Shown here: piece after piece, positions 27,330-36,065 of the stretch
How positions within the stretch are numbered: position 1 is the first letter of the stretch
Layout of the letters: the number at the start of each line of letters is the position of its first letter
DNA from: Methylobacterium terrae
GTDB taxonomy: Bacteria > Pseudomonadota > Alphaproteobacteria > Rhizobiales > Beijerinckiaceae
Direction of reading: 5' to 3'
Assembly: GCF_003173755.1 (NCBI RefSeq)
Contig: NZ_CP029553.1
Span: forward strand, 1,288,501 to 1,352,500
Length of the DNA: 64,000 bases
Made by a program: the position numbers and the translations under genes
Notes under the pieces: model-generated
The model's input: the letters and a program-made list of their open reading frames with translations, nothing else
The model's database searches: none
What the model was told of the DNA's origin: nothing

Positions 27330-27962
27330 ATGGCCGAATTGTCCTGCTTCTACAGCCTATCCTCGCCCTGGTCCTACCTCGGCGGGCCGAAGCTCCAGGA
27401 CATCGTGCGCCGCCACCGCGCCCGGCTGGTGCTGAAGCCCTTCGACTTCCAGGAGGTGGTGCCGAAGACCGGCGGCGTACCGATCCGGACCCGGCCGCAG
27501 CCCCGTCGCGATTATCATGCCGTCGAACTCGCCCGCTGGAGCGACCATCTCGGCCTGCCGCTCCACGTCACGCCCCGGCACTACCCGATGGAGAACCCGG
27601 CGCCGAACTGGAACAAGCATGCGGGCTGGACCGTCATCGCGGCTCAGGCGGCCGGGCTCGACGCGTTTCCGCTCTCGCACGCGATCCTGCGGGCGCTCTG
27701 GGCCGAGGAGCGCGACATCGCCGATCCGGCCGTGCGCCGGGCCATCGCGGACGAGAACGGCTACGACGGTGCGGCCCTGGTGGCGGCCGAGGGCAGCGAG
27801 GCCGTCCAGGCGGAGTACCGCCGCAACGGCGCGGAGGCGGAGCGCCTCGGCGTGTTCGGCTCGCCGACGATCGTGCTCGACGGCGAGCTGTTCTGGGGCC
27901 AGGACCGGCTCGACTTCGTCGACCGGGCGCTCGCACGGCGGCTGGCATCCGCCAGGGGCTAA
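27330..27962 (+). CDS. 2-hydroxychromene-2-carboxylate isomerase-like (DsbA/kappa-GST fold)
   Basis: A 210-residue glutathione-dependent isomerase-like protein of the thioredoxin/DsbA superfamily. The N-terminus FYSLSSPWSYLGGPKL carries a Ser where DsbA has its CxxC, as in HCCA isomerases and kappa GSTs. The remainder includes YPMENPAPNWNKHAGW, the helical insertion, and the cis-Pro motif FGSPTIVLDGELFWGQDRLDFV. True HCCA isomerases act in naphthalene degradation; isolated homologues like this one are generic GST-type enzymes. It starts 15 bp from the divergent flavoprotein and shares its promoter. Confidence 0.82.
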   Translation: MAELSCFYSLSSPWSYLGGPKLQDIVRRHRARLVLKPFDFQEVVPKTGGVPIRTRPQPRRDYHAVELARWSDHLGLPLHVTPRHYPMENPAPNWNKHAGWTVIAAQAAGLDAFPLSHAILRALWAEERDIADPAVRRAIADENGYDGAALVAAEGSEAVQAEYRRNGAEAERLGVFGSPTIVLDGELFWGQDRLDFVDRALARRLASARG

Positions 27963-28066
27963 CCCGGCGCAAGCCTGGCCAGAGCCGGGCGCATGGCGCC
28001 CGGCCCCCATCGTGCGACAAGGGGCGGGGGCGAGAGCCTAACAATGCCCCGACGACGCGAGGAAAC

Positions 28067-29482
28067 ATGCACAACAGCGAGGCGATCTGGCGGCACGTCG
28101 AGGAGCACGCGGCGGCATTCACGGCGTTCTCGGACCGGGTCTGGGAGATGCCGGAACTGAACTTCCAGGAGGTGCGCTCGGCCGCCGAGCACACCGCCAT
28201 GCTCCGCGCCCACGGCTTCCGGGTGACGGAAGGGATCGACGGCATGCCGACCGCCATGATGGGCGAGGCCGGCGAGGGCGGTCCCGTCATCGCGATTCTC
28301 GGCGAGTACGACGCCCTGCCGGGCCTGAGCCAGGAAGCGGGCGTCGCCGAGCACCGGCCCCGTCCGGGGGAGGGCGCCGGCCACGGCTGCGGCCACAACC
28401 TGCTCGGCGCCGGCGCGCTCTTGGCCGCCACCGCCGTCAAGGACTGGCTCGCGAAGGAGGGCCTGCCCGGCCGCGTGCGCTACTACGGCTGCCCGGCCGA
28501 GGAGGGCGGCGCCGCCAAGACCTTCATGGTGCGCGACGGCGTCTTCGAGGACGTCGACGCCGCGATCACCTGGCATCCCGGCCCGTTCGTCTCGATCTGG
28601 GAGCCGGTCTCGCTGGCGATCCAGCTCGTCGACTTCACCTTCGCCGGCAAGGCCTCGCACGCGGCGGCAGCCCCCCATCTCGGGCGCTCGGCCCTCGACG
28701 CGGTCGAGCTGATGAATGTCGGCGTGAACTACCTGCGCGAGCACATGCCGAGCGACGCGCGGGTGCACTACGCCTATCTCGATGCCGGCGGCATCGCCCC
28801 GAACGTCGTCCAGGCGGCCGCCACCGTGCGCTACCTCGTGCGCGCCGCCGACCTGCCGAGCCTCCTCGACCTCGCGGCCCGGGTGGGCAGGATCGCGCAA
28901 GGTGCGGCGCTGATGACCGAGACCACGGTCGCGAGCCGGGTGGTGAGCGCCATGTCGAACCTGCTGGCGAACCCGCCGCTGGAGCAGGCGCTGCACGCCA
29001 ACCTGATGCGGCTCGGCCCCCCGCCCTTCGACGCCGAGGACCGCGCCTTCGCGGAACGGATCCGCGCGACGCTGACCCGGGAGGACATCGTCTCGGCCCA
29101 TCGCCGCTTCGGCGTGCCGGTGACCGATGCGCCGCTCTGCGACACGGTGGTGCCGCTCGGTGCGGTCGGGGAGCGGATGATGGGCTCGACCGATGTCGGC
29201 GACGTGAGCTGGGCGGTGCCGACCGTGCAGGCCCGCGGCGCGACCTACGCCATCGGCACCCCCGGCCATTCCTGGCAGATGACCGCCCAGGGCAAGACCC
29301 CGGCGGCCCACAAGGGCATGATCCACGTCGCCAAGGCGATGGCCGGCACCGCGGTCGACGTCCTGCGCGACCCCGAGTTGCTCGCCCGCGCCAAGGCCGA
29401 CCACGCCGAGCGGCTCTCGCGCACGCCCTACGCCAGCCCGCTGCCGCCGGACCTGGCGCCGCCGCTCGACATGGCGGGCTGA
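28067..29482 (+). CDS. M20 family amidohydrolase (AbgB-like)
   Basis: A 471-residue zinc-dependent peptidase/amidohydrolase of the M20D group, closest in layout to the p-aminobenzoyl-glutamate hydrolase subunit AbgB. Metal-site motifs are LGEYDALPGL, GHGCGHNLLG, CPAEEGGAAK and ITWHPGPF, followed by the dimerisation domain (VDFTFAGKASHAAAAPHLGRSALDA) and a return of the catalytic domain ending in IGTPGHSWQMTA. It hydrolyses an amide bond of an N-acyl or p-aminobenzoyl amino acid; the exact substrate is unknown. It is a single gene, separated from the preceding isomerase by 104 bp. Confidence 0.88.
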   Translation: MHNSEAIWRHVEEHAAAFTAFSDRVWEMPELNFQEVRSAAEHTAMLRAHGFRVTEGIDGMPTAMMGEAGEGGPVIAILGEYDALPGLSQEAGVAEHRPRPGEGAGHGCGHNLLGAGALLAATAVKDWLAKEGLPGRVRYYGCPAEEGGAAKTFMVRDGVFEDVDAAITWHPGPFVSIWEPVSLAIQLVDFTFAGKASHAAAAPHLGRSALDAVELMNVGVNYLREHMPSDARVHYAYLDAGGIAPNVVQAAATVRYLVRAADLPSLLDLAARVGRIAQGAALMTETTVASRVVSAMSNLLANPPLEQALHANLMRLGPPPFDAEDRAFAERIRATLTREDIVSAHRRFGVPVTDAPLCDTVVPLGAVGERMMGSTDVGDVSWAVPTVQARGATYAIGTPGHSWQMTAQGKTPAAHKGMIHVAKAMAGTAVDVLRDPELLARAKADHAERLSRTPYASPLPPDLAPPLDMAG

Positions 29483-29517
29483 TCGAGTTGGCGGGCCGAT
29501 AGGCCCGGCAAGCGAAC

Positions 29518-29781
29518 CTACGCCAGCAGGTCGCGATGCTCGCGGTGGCGCCGCAGCCACGTCGCCGCGTAGCCGCAGAGCGGCACGATGCGCGACCCCT
29601 CCGCCCGCGCGGCCTCGGCCACGCCCCGCATCAGCCGGTCGGCGGTGCCGGTGCCGCGCAGGGCCGGGGGCGCGTAGACGTAGGCGATGACGAGGGTGCC
29701 GGGCTGGCGGCGGTAATCGGCGTAGGCGACCTCGCCGTTCACCTCGAGCTCGAACCGGCTCCGCTCCGGATTGTCGCGCAT
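29518..29781 (-). CDS. Short GNAT-type N-acetyltransferase (YjdJ-like)
   Basis: An 87-residue minimal GNAT domain, the size of the YjdJ-like or GCN5-related short acetyltransferases. The order FELEVNGEVAYADYR, LVIAYVYAPPALRGTGTADRLMRGV (the acetyl-CoA pyrophosphate loop, R-G-T-G-T-A) and GSRIVPLCGYAATWLRRH is characteristic, with the Cys and Tyr near the end conserved. The acceptor substrate is not known. It ends 36 bp from the convergent M20 gene; its start at 29781 is about 150 bp from the PhnA-domain gene's end. Confidence 0.82.
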   Translation of the reverse strand: MRDNPERSRFELEVNGEVAYADYRRQPGTLVIAYVYAPPALRGTGTADRLMRGVAEAARAEGSRIVPLCGYAATWLRRHREHRDLLA

Positions 29782-29933
29782 GGGCCTGTCAGAGGGTTCG
29801 CGGGGCTGTGGAAGGGGAAGCGGCGGAGGCTGGAGCGGTTCCGCGCCGCGCGGGCGGGCCGGGAGCATCCGACGGCCCCGATCCTCCCTTCGCGACGTCC
29901 GGGCAGCGCCGCCGGGCGTCGCGGCCGGCGGCC

Positions 29934-30299
29934 TCAGCGCTTGCGCACGAACTCCGTGCGCAGCACCAAGCCCTTGATCGTGTCGTGGCGGCAATCGATC
30001 TCGTCGTCGGCGTCGGTCAGGCGGATCGAGCGGATCACCGTGCCCTGCTTGAGGGTCTGGTTCGCGCCCTTGACCTTCAGGTCCTTGATCAGCGTGACGG
30101 CGTCGCCGTCGCTCAGGAGGTTGCCGGAGGCGTCGCGCACCTCCCGGGCCGCTGCCATCGCCGGTCCGCCGGCCGGGCGCCACTCGCCCGTGGCCTCGTC
30201 GTACACGTAGTCGTCGTCGCCAGCGGTCACGCTCGTCCGTCCTCCGTTTGCGCGGGTGTTGTCGCCGGCCGGGGCGGCCCCCCGCAAGGGGTTGGACAT
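29934..30299 (-). CDS. PhnA-domain protein lacking the N-terminal zinc ribbon
   Basis: A 121-residue protein whose C-terminal 70 residues match the PhnA/YjdM domain (VRDASGNLLSDGDAVTLIKDLKVKG, KQGTVIRSIRLTDADDEIDC, GLVLRTEFVRKR). The usual four-Cys zinc ribbon at the N-terminus is replaced by a Cys-free stretch, DDDYVYDEATGEWRPAG. The family is named from the phosphonate operon but its biochemical role is unclear. The ATG at 30299 overlaps the stop of the upstream metal transporter gene as TGATG, so translation is probably coupled; a GTG at 30230 would give a shorter form starting at the conserved part. Confidence 0.82.
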   Translation of the reverse strand: MSNPLRGAAPAGDNTRANGGRTSVTAGDDDYVYDEATGEWRPAGGPAMAAAREVRDASGNLLSDGDAVTLIKDLKVKGANQTLKQGTVIRSIRLTDADDEIDCRHDTIKGLVLRTEFVRKR

Positions 30300-31186
30300 C
30301 AGATGACCGGGAGGCCGCGCTGCTTGGCCTCCTCGGCCGGCTCGACATGGATCGTCACCACGGCGCCCGGCACCGCGCCCTCGATCGCCGCCTCGAGCCG
30401 GTCGCAGATCGCGTGCGATTCCGCCACCGTCATCTCGCCCGGCACCACGAGGTGGAAATCGATGAAGGTGACCTGGCCGGCGTGCCGCGTGCGCACGTCG
30501 TGGGCCTCCAGCGCGCCCGCGCCGTGCTCGGAGATCAGCCGGCGGATCTGCGTCACCATCTCGGCCGGCGCCGCCTGGTCCATCAGGCCGCTGACCGAAT
30601 CCCGCACCATCGCGCCGCCCGACCACAGGATGTTGACCGCCACCACCGCGGCGATGATCGGATCGAGGATCGCCCAGCCGGTCGCGGTGGCGAGGCCGAG
30701 GCCGATCAGGACGCCGCCGGAGGTGAACACGTCGGCGAGCACGTGCTTGCCGTCCGCCACCAGGGCCGGCGAGCGCCAGTCGCGGCCGCGGCGGACCAGC
30801 ATCACGCCCCAGACCAGGTTGATCACCGTGGCGAGCCCGTTCACCGCGACGCCGGCGAGCGGCGCCTCGAGGGTCTTGGGCGCCTGGACCGCATCGTAGG
30901 CGTCGCGCAGGATCACGACCGCCGCCACGATGACGAGCGCGCCCTCGATCACCGCCGAGAAGTACTCGGCCTTGTGGTGGCCGTAGGGGTGGTTCTGGTC
31001 GGCGGGCTGGGCGGCGACGCGCAGGGCCACGAAGGCCGTCATCGCCGCCACGACGTTGATGATGCTCTCGAGCGCGTCCGAGTAGAGCGCGAGGCTGCCG
31101 GTGATCCACCAAGCCCCGAACTTGAGGGCGAGCACCAGGAGGCCGACCCCGGCGCTGGCGAGGGCGGCGGCTTGCGCGCGTTCCAT
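30299..31186 (-). CDS. Cation diffusion facilitator (CDF) metal efflux transporter
   Basis: A 295-residue antiporter exporting Zn2+, Fe2+, Co2+ or similar divalent metals against protons. It has six membrane helices, with SLALYSDALESIINV in helix 2 and ADGKHVLADVFTSGGV (the H-x3-D site) in helix 5 providing the metal site. HPYGHHKAEYFSAVIEG precedes helix 3. The C-terminal cytoplasmic ferredoxin-like domain (HDVRTRHAGQVTFIDFHLVVPGEMTVAESHAICD) regulates transport. The ATG at 31186 starts directly before helix 1. It is overlapped at its 3' end by the PhnA-domain gene, suggesting a two-gene operon. Confidence 0.92.
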   Translation of the reverse strand: MERAQAAALASAGVGLLVLALKFGAWWITGSLALYSDALESIINVVAAMTAFVALRVAAQPADQNHPYGHHKAEYFSAVIEGALVIVAAVVILRDAYDAVQAPKTLEAPLAGVAVNGLATVINLVWGVMLVRRGRDWRSPALVADGKHVLADVFTSGGVLIGLGLATATGWAILDPIIAAVVAVNILWSGGAMVRDSVSGLMDQAAPAEMVTQIRRLISEHGAGALEAHDVRTRHAGQVTFIDFHLVVPGEMTVAESHAICDRLEAAIEGAVPGAVVTIHVEPAEEAKQRGLPVI

Positions 31187-31422
31187 GACGATGATCCGGG
31201 TTGGTCTGTGCCGCAGCGCGATGGACGCTGCTGCGGCGCGGCGCCGCTCCCATAAGGCGGGGCGTTCCGGAAGGCCACGGCACAGGTCATAGCCCGGGCT
31301 AAGTGCACCTCCCAAAACTCCCGCTGCGCTGACCCCGCCACAGCGAGCGGCGACGGTGATCGGGAGTCTCGTGAGAGACACTAAGGCCGCGGGCGCCGGC
31401 CCGGAGGGCCCCGCCGGTCTCG

Positions 31423-31626
31423 TCAGGTGACGGCGGACCGGGCCGGCTCCCGGGCCTGCTCGCGCAGGCGGCTCACCTGCGCCCGCGCCCGGGCCGCGGC
31501 GGACTTGCGGGCGTAGTGCCGGCGCATGAAGCCGAAGCGGGCGGAGGCCGCGAGGCTCTCGAGCCGCTCCGCCTCGCACTCCCACCAGACGACGAGCTCG
31601 GCATCGAGGGTCGGATGGCTGGGCAT
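31423..31626 (-). CDS. Small basic hypothetical protein, 67 aa
   Basis: Unknown function. A largely helical, Arg/Ala-rich protein (WWECEAERLESLAASARFGFMRRHYARKSAAARARAQ region) with a predicted amphipathic or coiled-coil helix from residue about 15 to 60. There is no signal or membrane helix. A GGAG lies about eight bases upstream of the start. The 236 bp between it and the CDF transporter start contain no other gene. Coding confidence is moderate because of the small size. Confidence 0.5.
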   Translation of the reverse strand: MPSHPTLDAELVVWWECEAERLESLAASARFGFMRRHYARKSAAARARAQVSRLREQAREPARSAVT

Positions 31627-31701
31627 GACGGACGACTCCTGGAACGATCCCGCTCCAGATGGGGCGCCGGACGCCGGCGCGCCACTCGGCCCCCCTCGCG
31701 G

Positions 31702-31998
31702 TCAGGTGCGGATCACCTGGTAGAGGCCCGGATGGTGCGGGAAGCGTTCCATCTCCGGTCCGACCAGGGCCCGGAAGGCGGGGTCCGCGGTCGCCGCCAG
31801 GAACGCCTCGGCCGAGCGCCAGGTGGCGAGGTTGACGAGCGGGAAGCGGGCGCCCGGCGCGACCGTCCGGTGCAGCCGCGTGTCGACGAAGCCCGGCTGG
31901 CGGCGCAGGTGCTCGGCCGCCCGCTCCCAGTAGGCGATGGCCGCCGCCTCGTCCCCGGGCGCCACCTCGAACGGATTGATCAGCACCACGTCGCTCAT
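31702..31998 (-). CDS. Antibiotic biosynthesis monooxygenase (ABM)-domain protein
   Basis: A 98-residue ferredoxin-like-fold protein of the ABM superfamily (VVLINPFEVAPGDEAAAIAYWERAAEHLRRQPGFVDTRLH, short motif QPGFVDTRLH; FPLVNLATWRSAEAFLAAT). Members are small cofactor-free monooxygenases or haem-degrading/quinone-forming enzymes that act as dimers. Its ATG overlaps the MarR stop as ATGA, so the two are translationally coupled and the enzyme is the likely target of that regulator. The substrate is unknown; detoxification of a phenolic or quinone compound would fit. Confidence 0.8.
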   Translation of the reverse strand: MSDVVLINPFEVAPGDEAAAIAYWERAAEHLRRQPGFVDTRLHRTVAPGARFPLVNLATWRSAEAFLAATADPAFRALVGPEMERFPHHPGLYQVIRT

Positions 31999-32462
31999 GA
32001 GCCTGTCTCCGGCGCAGCCTGCTCCTCGTCCCGCTCCAGCGCGGCGCGCAGGCGCCGGAGCAGGGTCGTGGCGTCGTCGAGGGCGGCGGGCTCGCACCCT
32101 CGCGCGATGCGCTCCGCCCAGGCGGCCTGGCGCTCCGAGGCCGCCGCGTAGGCGCGCCGCCCCGATTCCGTCAGCACAACCAGGGCGGCGCGCCGGTGAT
32201 CCGGGTTGGGCGCCAGCGCCACGAACCCGTCCGCCGTCAGTTCGGTCACGAGGCGCCGCACCGCCTGCCGGGTCAGCCCCATCGCCCGGGCCGCCCCCGC
32301 CACCGTGAGCGGCCGGCCCGCGAGCGAGACCGCACCCAGCACCTGCCAGCGGGCGCTGGTGAGGCCGAGGTCGCGGGTGAGGCCGTCGCCGGCGGCGAGC
32401 AGGGCGCCGTTGAGGCGGAAGACCTCGAGGATCAGTGCGGTCGCGGCCTCGGCCCGGGACAT
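31995..32462 (-). CDS. MarR family transcriptional regulator
   Basis: A 155-residue winged-helix regulator. The dimerisation helices are at both ends. The wHTH at residues about 35-100 contains [40 protein letters not shown] (core [11 protein letters not shown]) and the wing [19 protein letters not shown]. The ATG at 32462 has AAGGAGG six bases upstream; an alternative ATG at 32477 is weaker. It is first gene of a two-gene operon with the ABM monooxygenase. A 9-bp inverted repeat covering both -35 and -10 of its promoter strongly suggests autorepression released by a phenolic-type ligand. Confidence 0.9.
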   Translation of the reverse strand: MSRAEAATALILEVFRLNGALLAAGDGLTRDLGLTSARWQVLGAVSLAGRPLTVAGAARAMGLTRQAVRRLVTELTADGFVALAPNPDHRRAALVVLTESGRRAYAAASERQAAWAERIARGCEPAALDDATTLLRRLRAALERDEEQAAPETGS

Positions 32463-32480
32463 TCTGCCCTCCTTCATTTC

Positions 32481-32515
32481 GACAGCATAATTCCAATACG
32501 ACAATATGCTGTCAA
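32481..32515 (-). promoter_or_regulatory. MarR promoter with overlapping operator dyad
   Basis: On the minus strand TTGACA (32515-32510) and AATTAT (32492-32487) are separated by 17 bp, a near-consensus housekeeping promoter. A perfect inverted repeat GACAGCATA (32481-32489) / TATGCTGTC (32505-32513) with a 15-bp spacer overlays both elements. This is the expected geometry for MarR autorepression; it also lies about 60 bp upstream of queA on the other strand. Confidence 0.75.
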
Positions 32516-32572
32516 CCTGCCGATGCGCCGTGCCCCATTGATCCGGCGCGGAAATCCTGGCTGAAGGGCCGC

Positions 32573-33661
32573 ATGCGCGTGGACCTGTTCGATTTCGACC
32601 TGCCGGAGGACCGCATCGCCCTCCGGCCCGCGGTGCCCCGGGACGGCGCCCGCCTGATGCTGCTGCACGAAGGCCACCCCCCGGAGGACCGGGTCGTGCG
32701 CGACCTGCCGGGCCTGCTGCGCCCCGGCGACGTGCTGGTCTTCAACGACACGCGGGTGATCCCGGCGCGGCTGCACGGCCTGCGCCACCGGCCGGAGGGC
32801 GGCACGGTGCGGGTCGAGGCGATGCTGCACCTGCGCGAGGGTCCCGATCGCTGGCGCGCCTTCGCGCGCCCGGCCAAGCGCCTGCGGGTCGGCGACCGGG
32901 TCAGCTTCGGCCGGGCCGGGGAGGGCGAGACCTGTGCCCTGACCCGCCTCGACGCCACCGTCGCCGAGCGCGGGGAGGGGGGCGAGACCACCTTCGCGTT
33001 CGACCTCGCGGGGCCGGCCCTCGACGAGGCGGTGGCGGCCTTGGGCGAGCTGCCGCTGCCCCCCTACATCGCCGCCAAGCGCCCGACCGACGCGCAGGAC
33101 GCCGCCGACTACCAGACCGTGTTCGCCCGCGAGCCCGGGGCGGTGGCGGCCCCCACCGCCGGCCTGCACTTCACGCCCGACCTGCTCGGAGCTTGCGCCG
33201 CCGCCGGCCTGGCGCAGGTCCGGGTGACGCTCCATGTCGGCGCCGGCACCTTCCTGCCGGTCAAGGCCGACGACACCGACGAGCATCGGATGCACGCCGA
33301 GATCGGCGAGATCGCGCCCGAGGCCGCCGAGGCCCTGAACCGGGCCCGCGCGGCGGGCGGGCGCATCGTCGCGGTCGGCACCACGGCCCTGCGGCTCCTC
33401 GAGAGCGCGGCGGAGCCCGACGGCACGATCCGGCCCTGGACCGGCGCCACCGACATCTTCATCACCCCGGGCTACCGCTTCCGCGCGGTCGACGCGCTGA
33501 TGACGAACTTCCACCTGCCGCGCTCGACGCTGTTCATGCTCGTCTCGGCCTTCGCCGGGCTCGACGCGATGCGGGCGGCCTACGAAGCCGCGATCCAGCG
33601 CGGCTACCGCTTCTATTCCTACGGCGATACCAGCCTGCTCTTCCGGGCGGAGACGCGATGA
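32573..33661 (+). CDS. queA: S-adenosylmethionine:tRNA ribosyltransferase-isomerase
   Basis: A 362-residue cytoplasmic enzyme of queuosine synthesis that transfers the ribosyl moiety of S-adenosylmethionine to preQ1 in tRNA, giving epoxyqueuosine. Family motifs are [81 protein letters not shown], and [19 protein letters not shown]. The length is normal. The start at 32573 begins the conserved [11 protein letters not shown]. It overlaps tgt by four bases (ATGA), an obvious queA-tgt operon. These steps insert the queuosine precursor at the wobble position of GUN-anticodon tRNAs. Confidence 0.96.
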   Translation: MRVDLFDFDLPEDRIALRPAVPRDGARLMLLHEGHPPEDRVVRDLPGLLRPGDVLVFNDTRVIPARLHGLRHRPEGGTVRVEAMLHLREGPDRWRAFARPAKRLRVGDRVSFGRAGEGETCALTRLDATVAERGEGGETTFAFDLAGPALDEAVAALGELPLPPYIAAKRPTDAQDAADYQTVFAREPGAVAAPTAGLHFTPDLLGACAAAGLAQVRVTLHVGAGTFLPVKADDTDEHRMHAEIGEIAPEAAEALNRARAAGGRIVAVGTTALRLLESAAEPDGTIRPWTGATDIFITPGYRFRAVDALMTNFHLPRSTLFMLVSAFAGLDAMRAAYEAAIQRGYRFYSYGDTSLLFRAETR

Positions 33662-34791
33662 CCGACCAGTTCAGCTTCACCGTGGCGGCGACCGACGGTC
33701 CGGCCCGCACCGGCGAGATCCGGATGCCGCGCGGCGTCATCCGCACCCCGGCCTTCATGCCGGTGGGCACCGCCGGCACCGTCAAGGCGATGTACCCGGA
33801 GCAGGTGAAGGCGCTCGGCGCCGACGTGGTGCTCGGCAACACCTACCACCTGATGCTGCGCCCCGGCGCCGAGCGGGTGGCGCGGTTAGGGGGCCTGCAC
33901 GCGATGATGCAGTGGCCCTACCCGATCCTGACCGATTCCGGCGGGTTCCAGGTCATGTCGCTCGCCGGGCTGCGCAAGCTCGACGAGACCGGGGTGCGGT
34001 TCCAGTCGCATCTCGACGGCTCGACGCATCTCCTGAGCCCCGAGCGCTCGATCGAGATCCAGGGCCTGCTCGGCTCCGACATCCAGATGCAGCTCGACGA
34101 GTGCGTGCGCCTGCCGGCGCCGGAATCGGCGATCGAGAGCGCGATGCGCCTCTCCCTGCGCTGGGCCGAGCGCTGCCGCATCGCCTTCGGCGAGCAGCCC
34201 GGCAAGGCGATGTTCGGCATCGTGCAAGGCGGCGACATTCCCGCGCTCCGGGTCGAGAGCGCGCGGGCGCTGGTCGATCTCGACCTCAAGGGCTACGCCG
34301 TCGGGGGGCTGGCCGTCGGCGAGCCGCAGGCGACGATGCTCGCCATGATCGAGACCGTCGAGCCGCACCTGCCGACCCACAAGCCGCGCTACCTGATGGG
34401 CGTCGGCACGCCGGACGACATCGTCCAGGCGGTGAGCCGCGGCATCGACATGTTCGACTGCGTGATGCCGACCCGGGCCGGCCGCCACGGCATGGTCTAT
34501 ACCCGCCACGGCCGCCTCAACCTGCGCAACGCGCGCTTTTCCGAGGACAACGCGCCCCTCGACCCGGAATCGACCTGCCCGGCGGCCAACCTCTACAGCA
34601 AGGCCTACCTGCACCACCTCGTCCGCGCCGGCGAGATTCTGGGCATGATGCTGCTGACCTGGAACAACCTGTCCTACTACCAGGACCTGATGGCGGGCCT
34701 GCGCGCGGCGATCGCCGCCGGGCGGCTCCAGGACTTCATCGGCGAGACCCACGAGGGCTGGCGGAAGGCCGAGCGCGACCGGGCGGCGTGA
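33658..34791 (+). CDS. tgt: tRNA-guanine transglycosylase, zinc site largely lost
   Basis: A 377-residue TGT that exchanges guanine-34 for preQ1 in tRNA. Substrate-side motifs are intact: [13 protein letters not shown] (general acid/base Asp), [15 protein letters not shown], and the nucleophile Asp in [13 protein letters not shown]. The zinc site, however, is altered. Relative to the Zymomonas ligands C-x-C-x2-C plus a distant His, this protein has Ser305, Cys307, Ala310 and Asn336 ([10 protein letters not shown] and LLTWNN). Three of four ligands are therefore gone while the flanking [21 protein letters not shown] is well conserved. It is co-transcribed with queA with a 4-bp overlap and ends five bases from a convergent gene. 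Confidence 0.94.
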   Translation: MTDQFSFTVAATDGPARTGEIRMPRGVIRTPAFMPVGTAGTVKAMYPEQVKALGADVVLGNTYHLMLRPGAERVARLGGLHAMMQWPYPILTDSGGFQVMSLAGLRKLDETGVRFQSHLDGSTHLLSPERSIEIQGLLGSDIQMQLDECVRLPAPESAIESAMRLSLRWAERCRIAFGEQPGKAMFGIVQGGDIPALRVESARALVDLDLKGYAVGGLAVGEPQATMLAMIETVEPHLPTHKPRYLMGVGTPDDIVQAVSRGIDMFDCVMPTRAGRHGMVYTRHGRLNLRNARFSEDNAPLDPESTCPAANLYSKAYLHHLVRAGEILGMMLLTWNNLSYYQDLMAGLRAAIAAGRLQDFIGETHEGWRKAERDRAA

Positions 34792-34795
34792 GCCG

Positions 34796-35860
34796 TCACT
34801 GCGCCTCCGCCCGCGGCGCGGCGAGCACCCGGTAGAACCCGTCGGACGCGTCGCGCCGCTCGTCCACCGCCCGGCGCAGGGCGCCGACGATGCGGGCGGC
34901 GACCGGCAGCCGGTAGTGCAGGGCGTCCCAGTAATTGGTGTCGTCCCGCGTCACGGCGGACGGGATGCGGAAATCGACCAGCACGGCGCCGCGCCGGCGG
35001 GCGATCTCGGCGGTCCTCGCCTTGCAGACGGCCTCGCGCGCCGCCCCCGCGCTGCCGGGCCGCGGTTGCGCCGCCACGTTGACCGGCATGAAGGCGACGA
35101 GCTTGAGGGCGTCCGCCGGCGCGAGGCCGAGGAGGTCGTCGAGCCAGGCGAGCGCCGGCGTGGCGGGATCCCCCTCCGGGCCTTCGTTGGGCGCGGGCGC
35201 GTCGCCGTGGATGTGAGCCGCGGCGCGGACGGCGTCGTACTGCGATTCCGGCGGGGTGAAGACCTCGTAGCCGTCGCCGCGGATCCGCGCCGGCATCCGC
35301 CCGAGACGGTGCAGCAGCGCCCGCCCGGCGATCTCGGCGCTCTGCTGGTTCCACTGGTGGAAGACGGCGCTCCAGGCCGGGGGCTCGCGGTAGAGCCAGG
35401 GCGGGAAGGCCCGGAAGGTCAGGCGCTTCGTCTCCGCCTCCACCTCGCACCAGGGCGCGTCGAGACCGAACAGCACCGCCCTCGCGGGCTCGCGGCCCAG
35501 GAACAGCCGGGCGAGCTGCGTCTGCTCCCAGGGCGTGGCGGCGTTCATGGCGAGGTTGGCGAAGTGCCCGCCGAAGGCCCGGTCGAGCCCCTGCGGATCG
35601 AGGAGACGGGCGGTCGAGGTGCCGAACACCGCCGAATCGTAGGCCCCGCCGCGCACCACCTGCGGGTACATGAAGCGCTGGTTGAGATCCATGATCGGCC
35701 CCGGCGCCCGCCCCGGGGCGGCCCGTAGGCCGTAAGGGTCGAGGACGGCCACGAAGGCGAGCACGCCGAGCCCGAGGAGGCCGGCCGCGCCGACGAGGAG
35801 GCCTGCGAACCGCCTCCAGGACTCGGCCGGATCGGGGGAGAGTGTGGGTTCGGCGGGCAT
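34796..35860 (-). CDS. Membrane-anchored SGNH-like hypothetical protein
   Basis: A 354-residue protein with one N-terminal membrane helix (LLVGAAGLLGLGVLAFVAVLDPYG) and a large, probably periplasmic, domain. The pattern suggests a divergent SGNH/AlgJ-DltD-like hydrolase fold. AVFGTSTARLLDP could supply the nucleophile Ser block, LFGLDAPWCE a second block, and DALHYRLPVA near the C-terminus a D-x2-H pair. I cannot assign it to a named family with certainty. Such proteins often act in acyl modification of surface polysaccharides. It is convergent with tgt; upstream is tRNA-Lys. Confidence 0.6.
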   Translation of the reverse strand: MPAEPTLSPDPAESWRRFAGLLVGAAGLLGLGVLAFVAVLDPYGLRAAPGRAPGPIMDLNQRFMYPQVVRGGAYDSAVFGTSTARLLDPQGLDRAFGGHFANLAMNAATPWEQTQLARLFLGREPARAVLFGLDAPWCEVEAETKRLTFRAFPPWLYREPPAWSAVFHQWNQQSAEIAGRALLHRLGRMPARIRGDGYEVFTPPESQYDAVRAAAHIHGDAPAPNEGPEGDPATPALAWLDDLLGLAPADALKLVAFMPVNVAAQPRPGSAGAAREAVCKARTAEIARRRGAVLVDFRIPSAVTRDDTNYWDALHYRLPVAARIVGALRRAVDERRDASDGFYRVLAAPRAEAQ

Positions 35861-35989
35861 CGCGGCGCGGCTTTTGTGGGCGGCCGTGGTCTCCCGGTTG
35901 ACCCGGCCGCGTCAACCCCCTATGTCCGCCTCTGCTCCGAACAGGACCAGGGCCGGCCCGCCAGCGCCGCGCCGTCATCCATGGGGCAC

Positions 35990-36065
35990 GGGCGCGTAGC
36001 TCAGCTGGTAGAGCAACGGACTTTTAATCTGTAGGTCCTGGGTTCGAGTCCCAGCGCGCTCACCA
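35990..36065 (+). tRNA. tRNA-Lys (anticodon UUU)
   Basis: A complete 76-nt cloverleaf. Acceptor GGGCGCG pairs with CGCGCTC (one G-U), D stem GCTC/GAGC, anticodon stem ACGGA/TCTGT, loop CTTTTAA with anticodon TTT at 36023-36025, T stem CTGGG/CCCAG with the TTCGAGT loop, and an encoded CCA end. The 3' end faces the compositionally distinct segment beginning near 36.6 kb. tRNA genes are frequent integration sites, although I found no duplicated 3' end. Confidence 0.97.
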
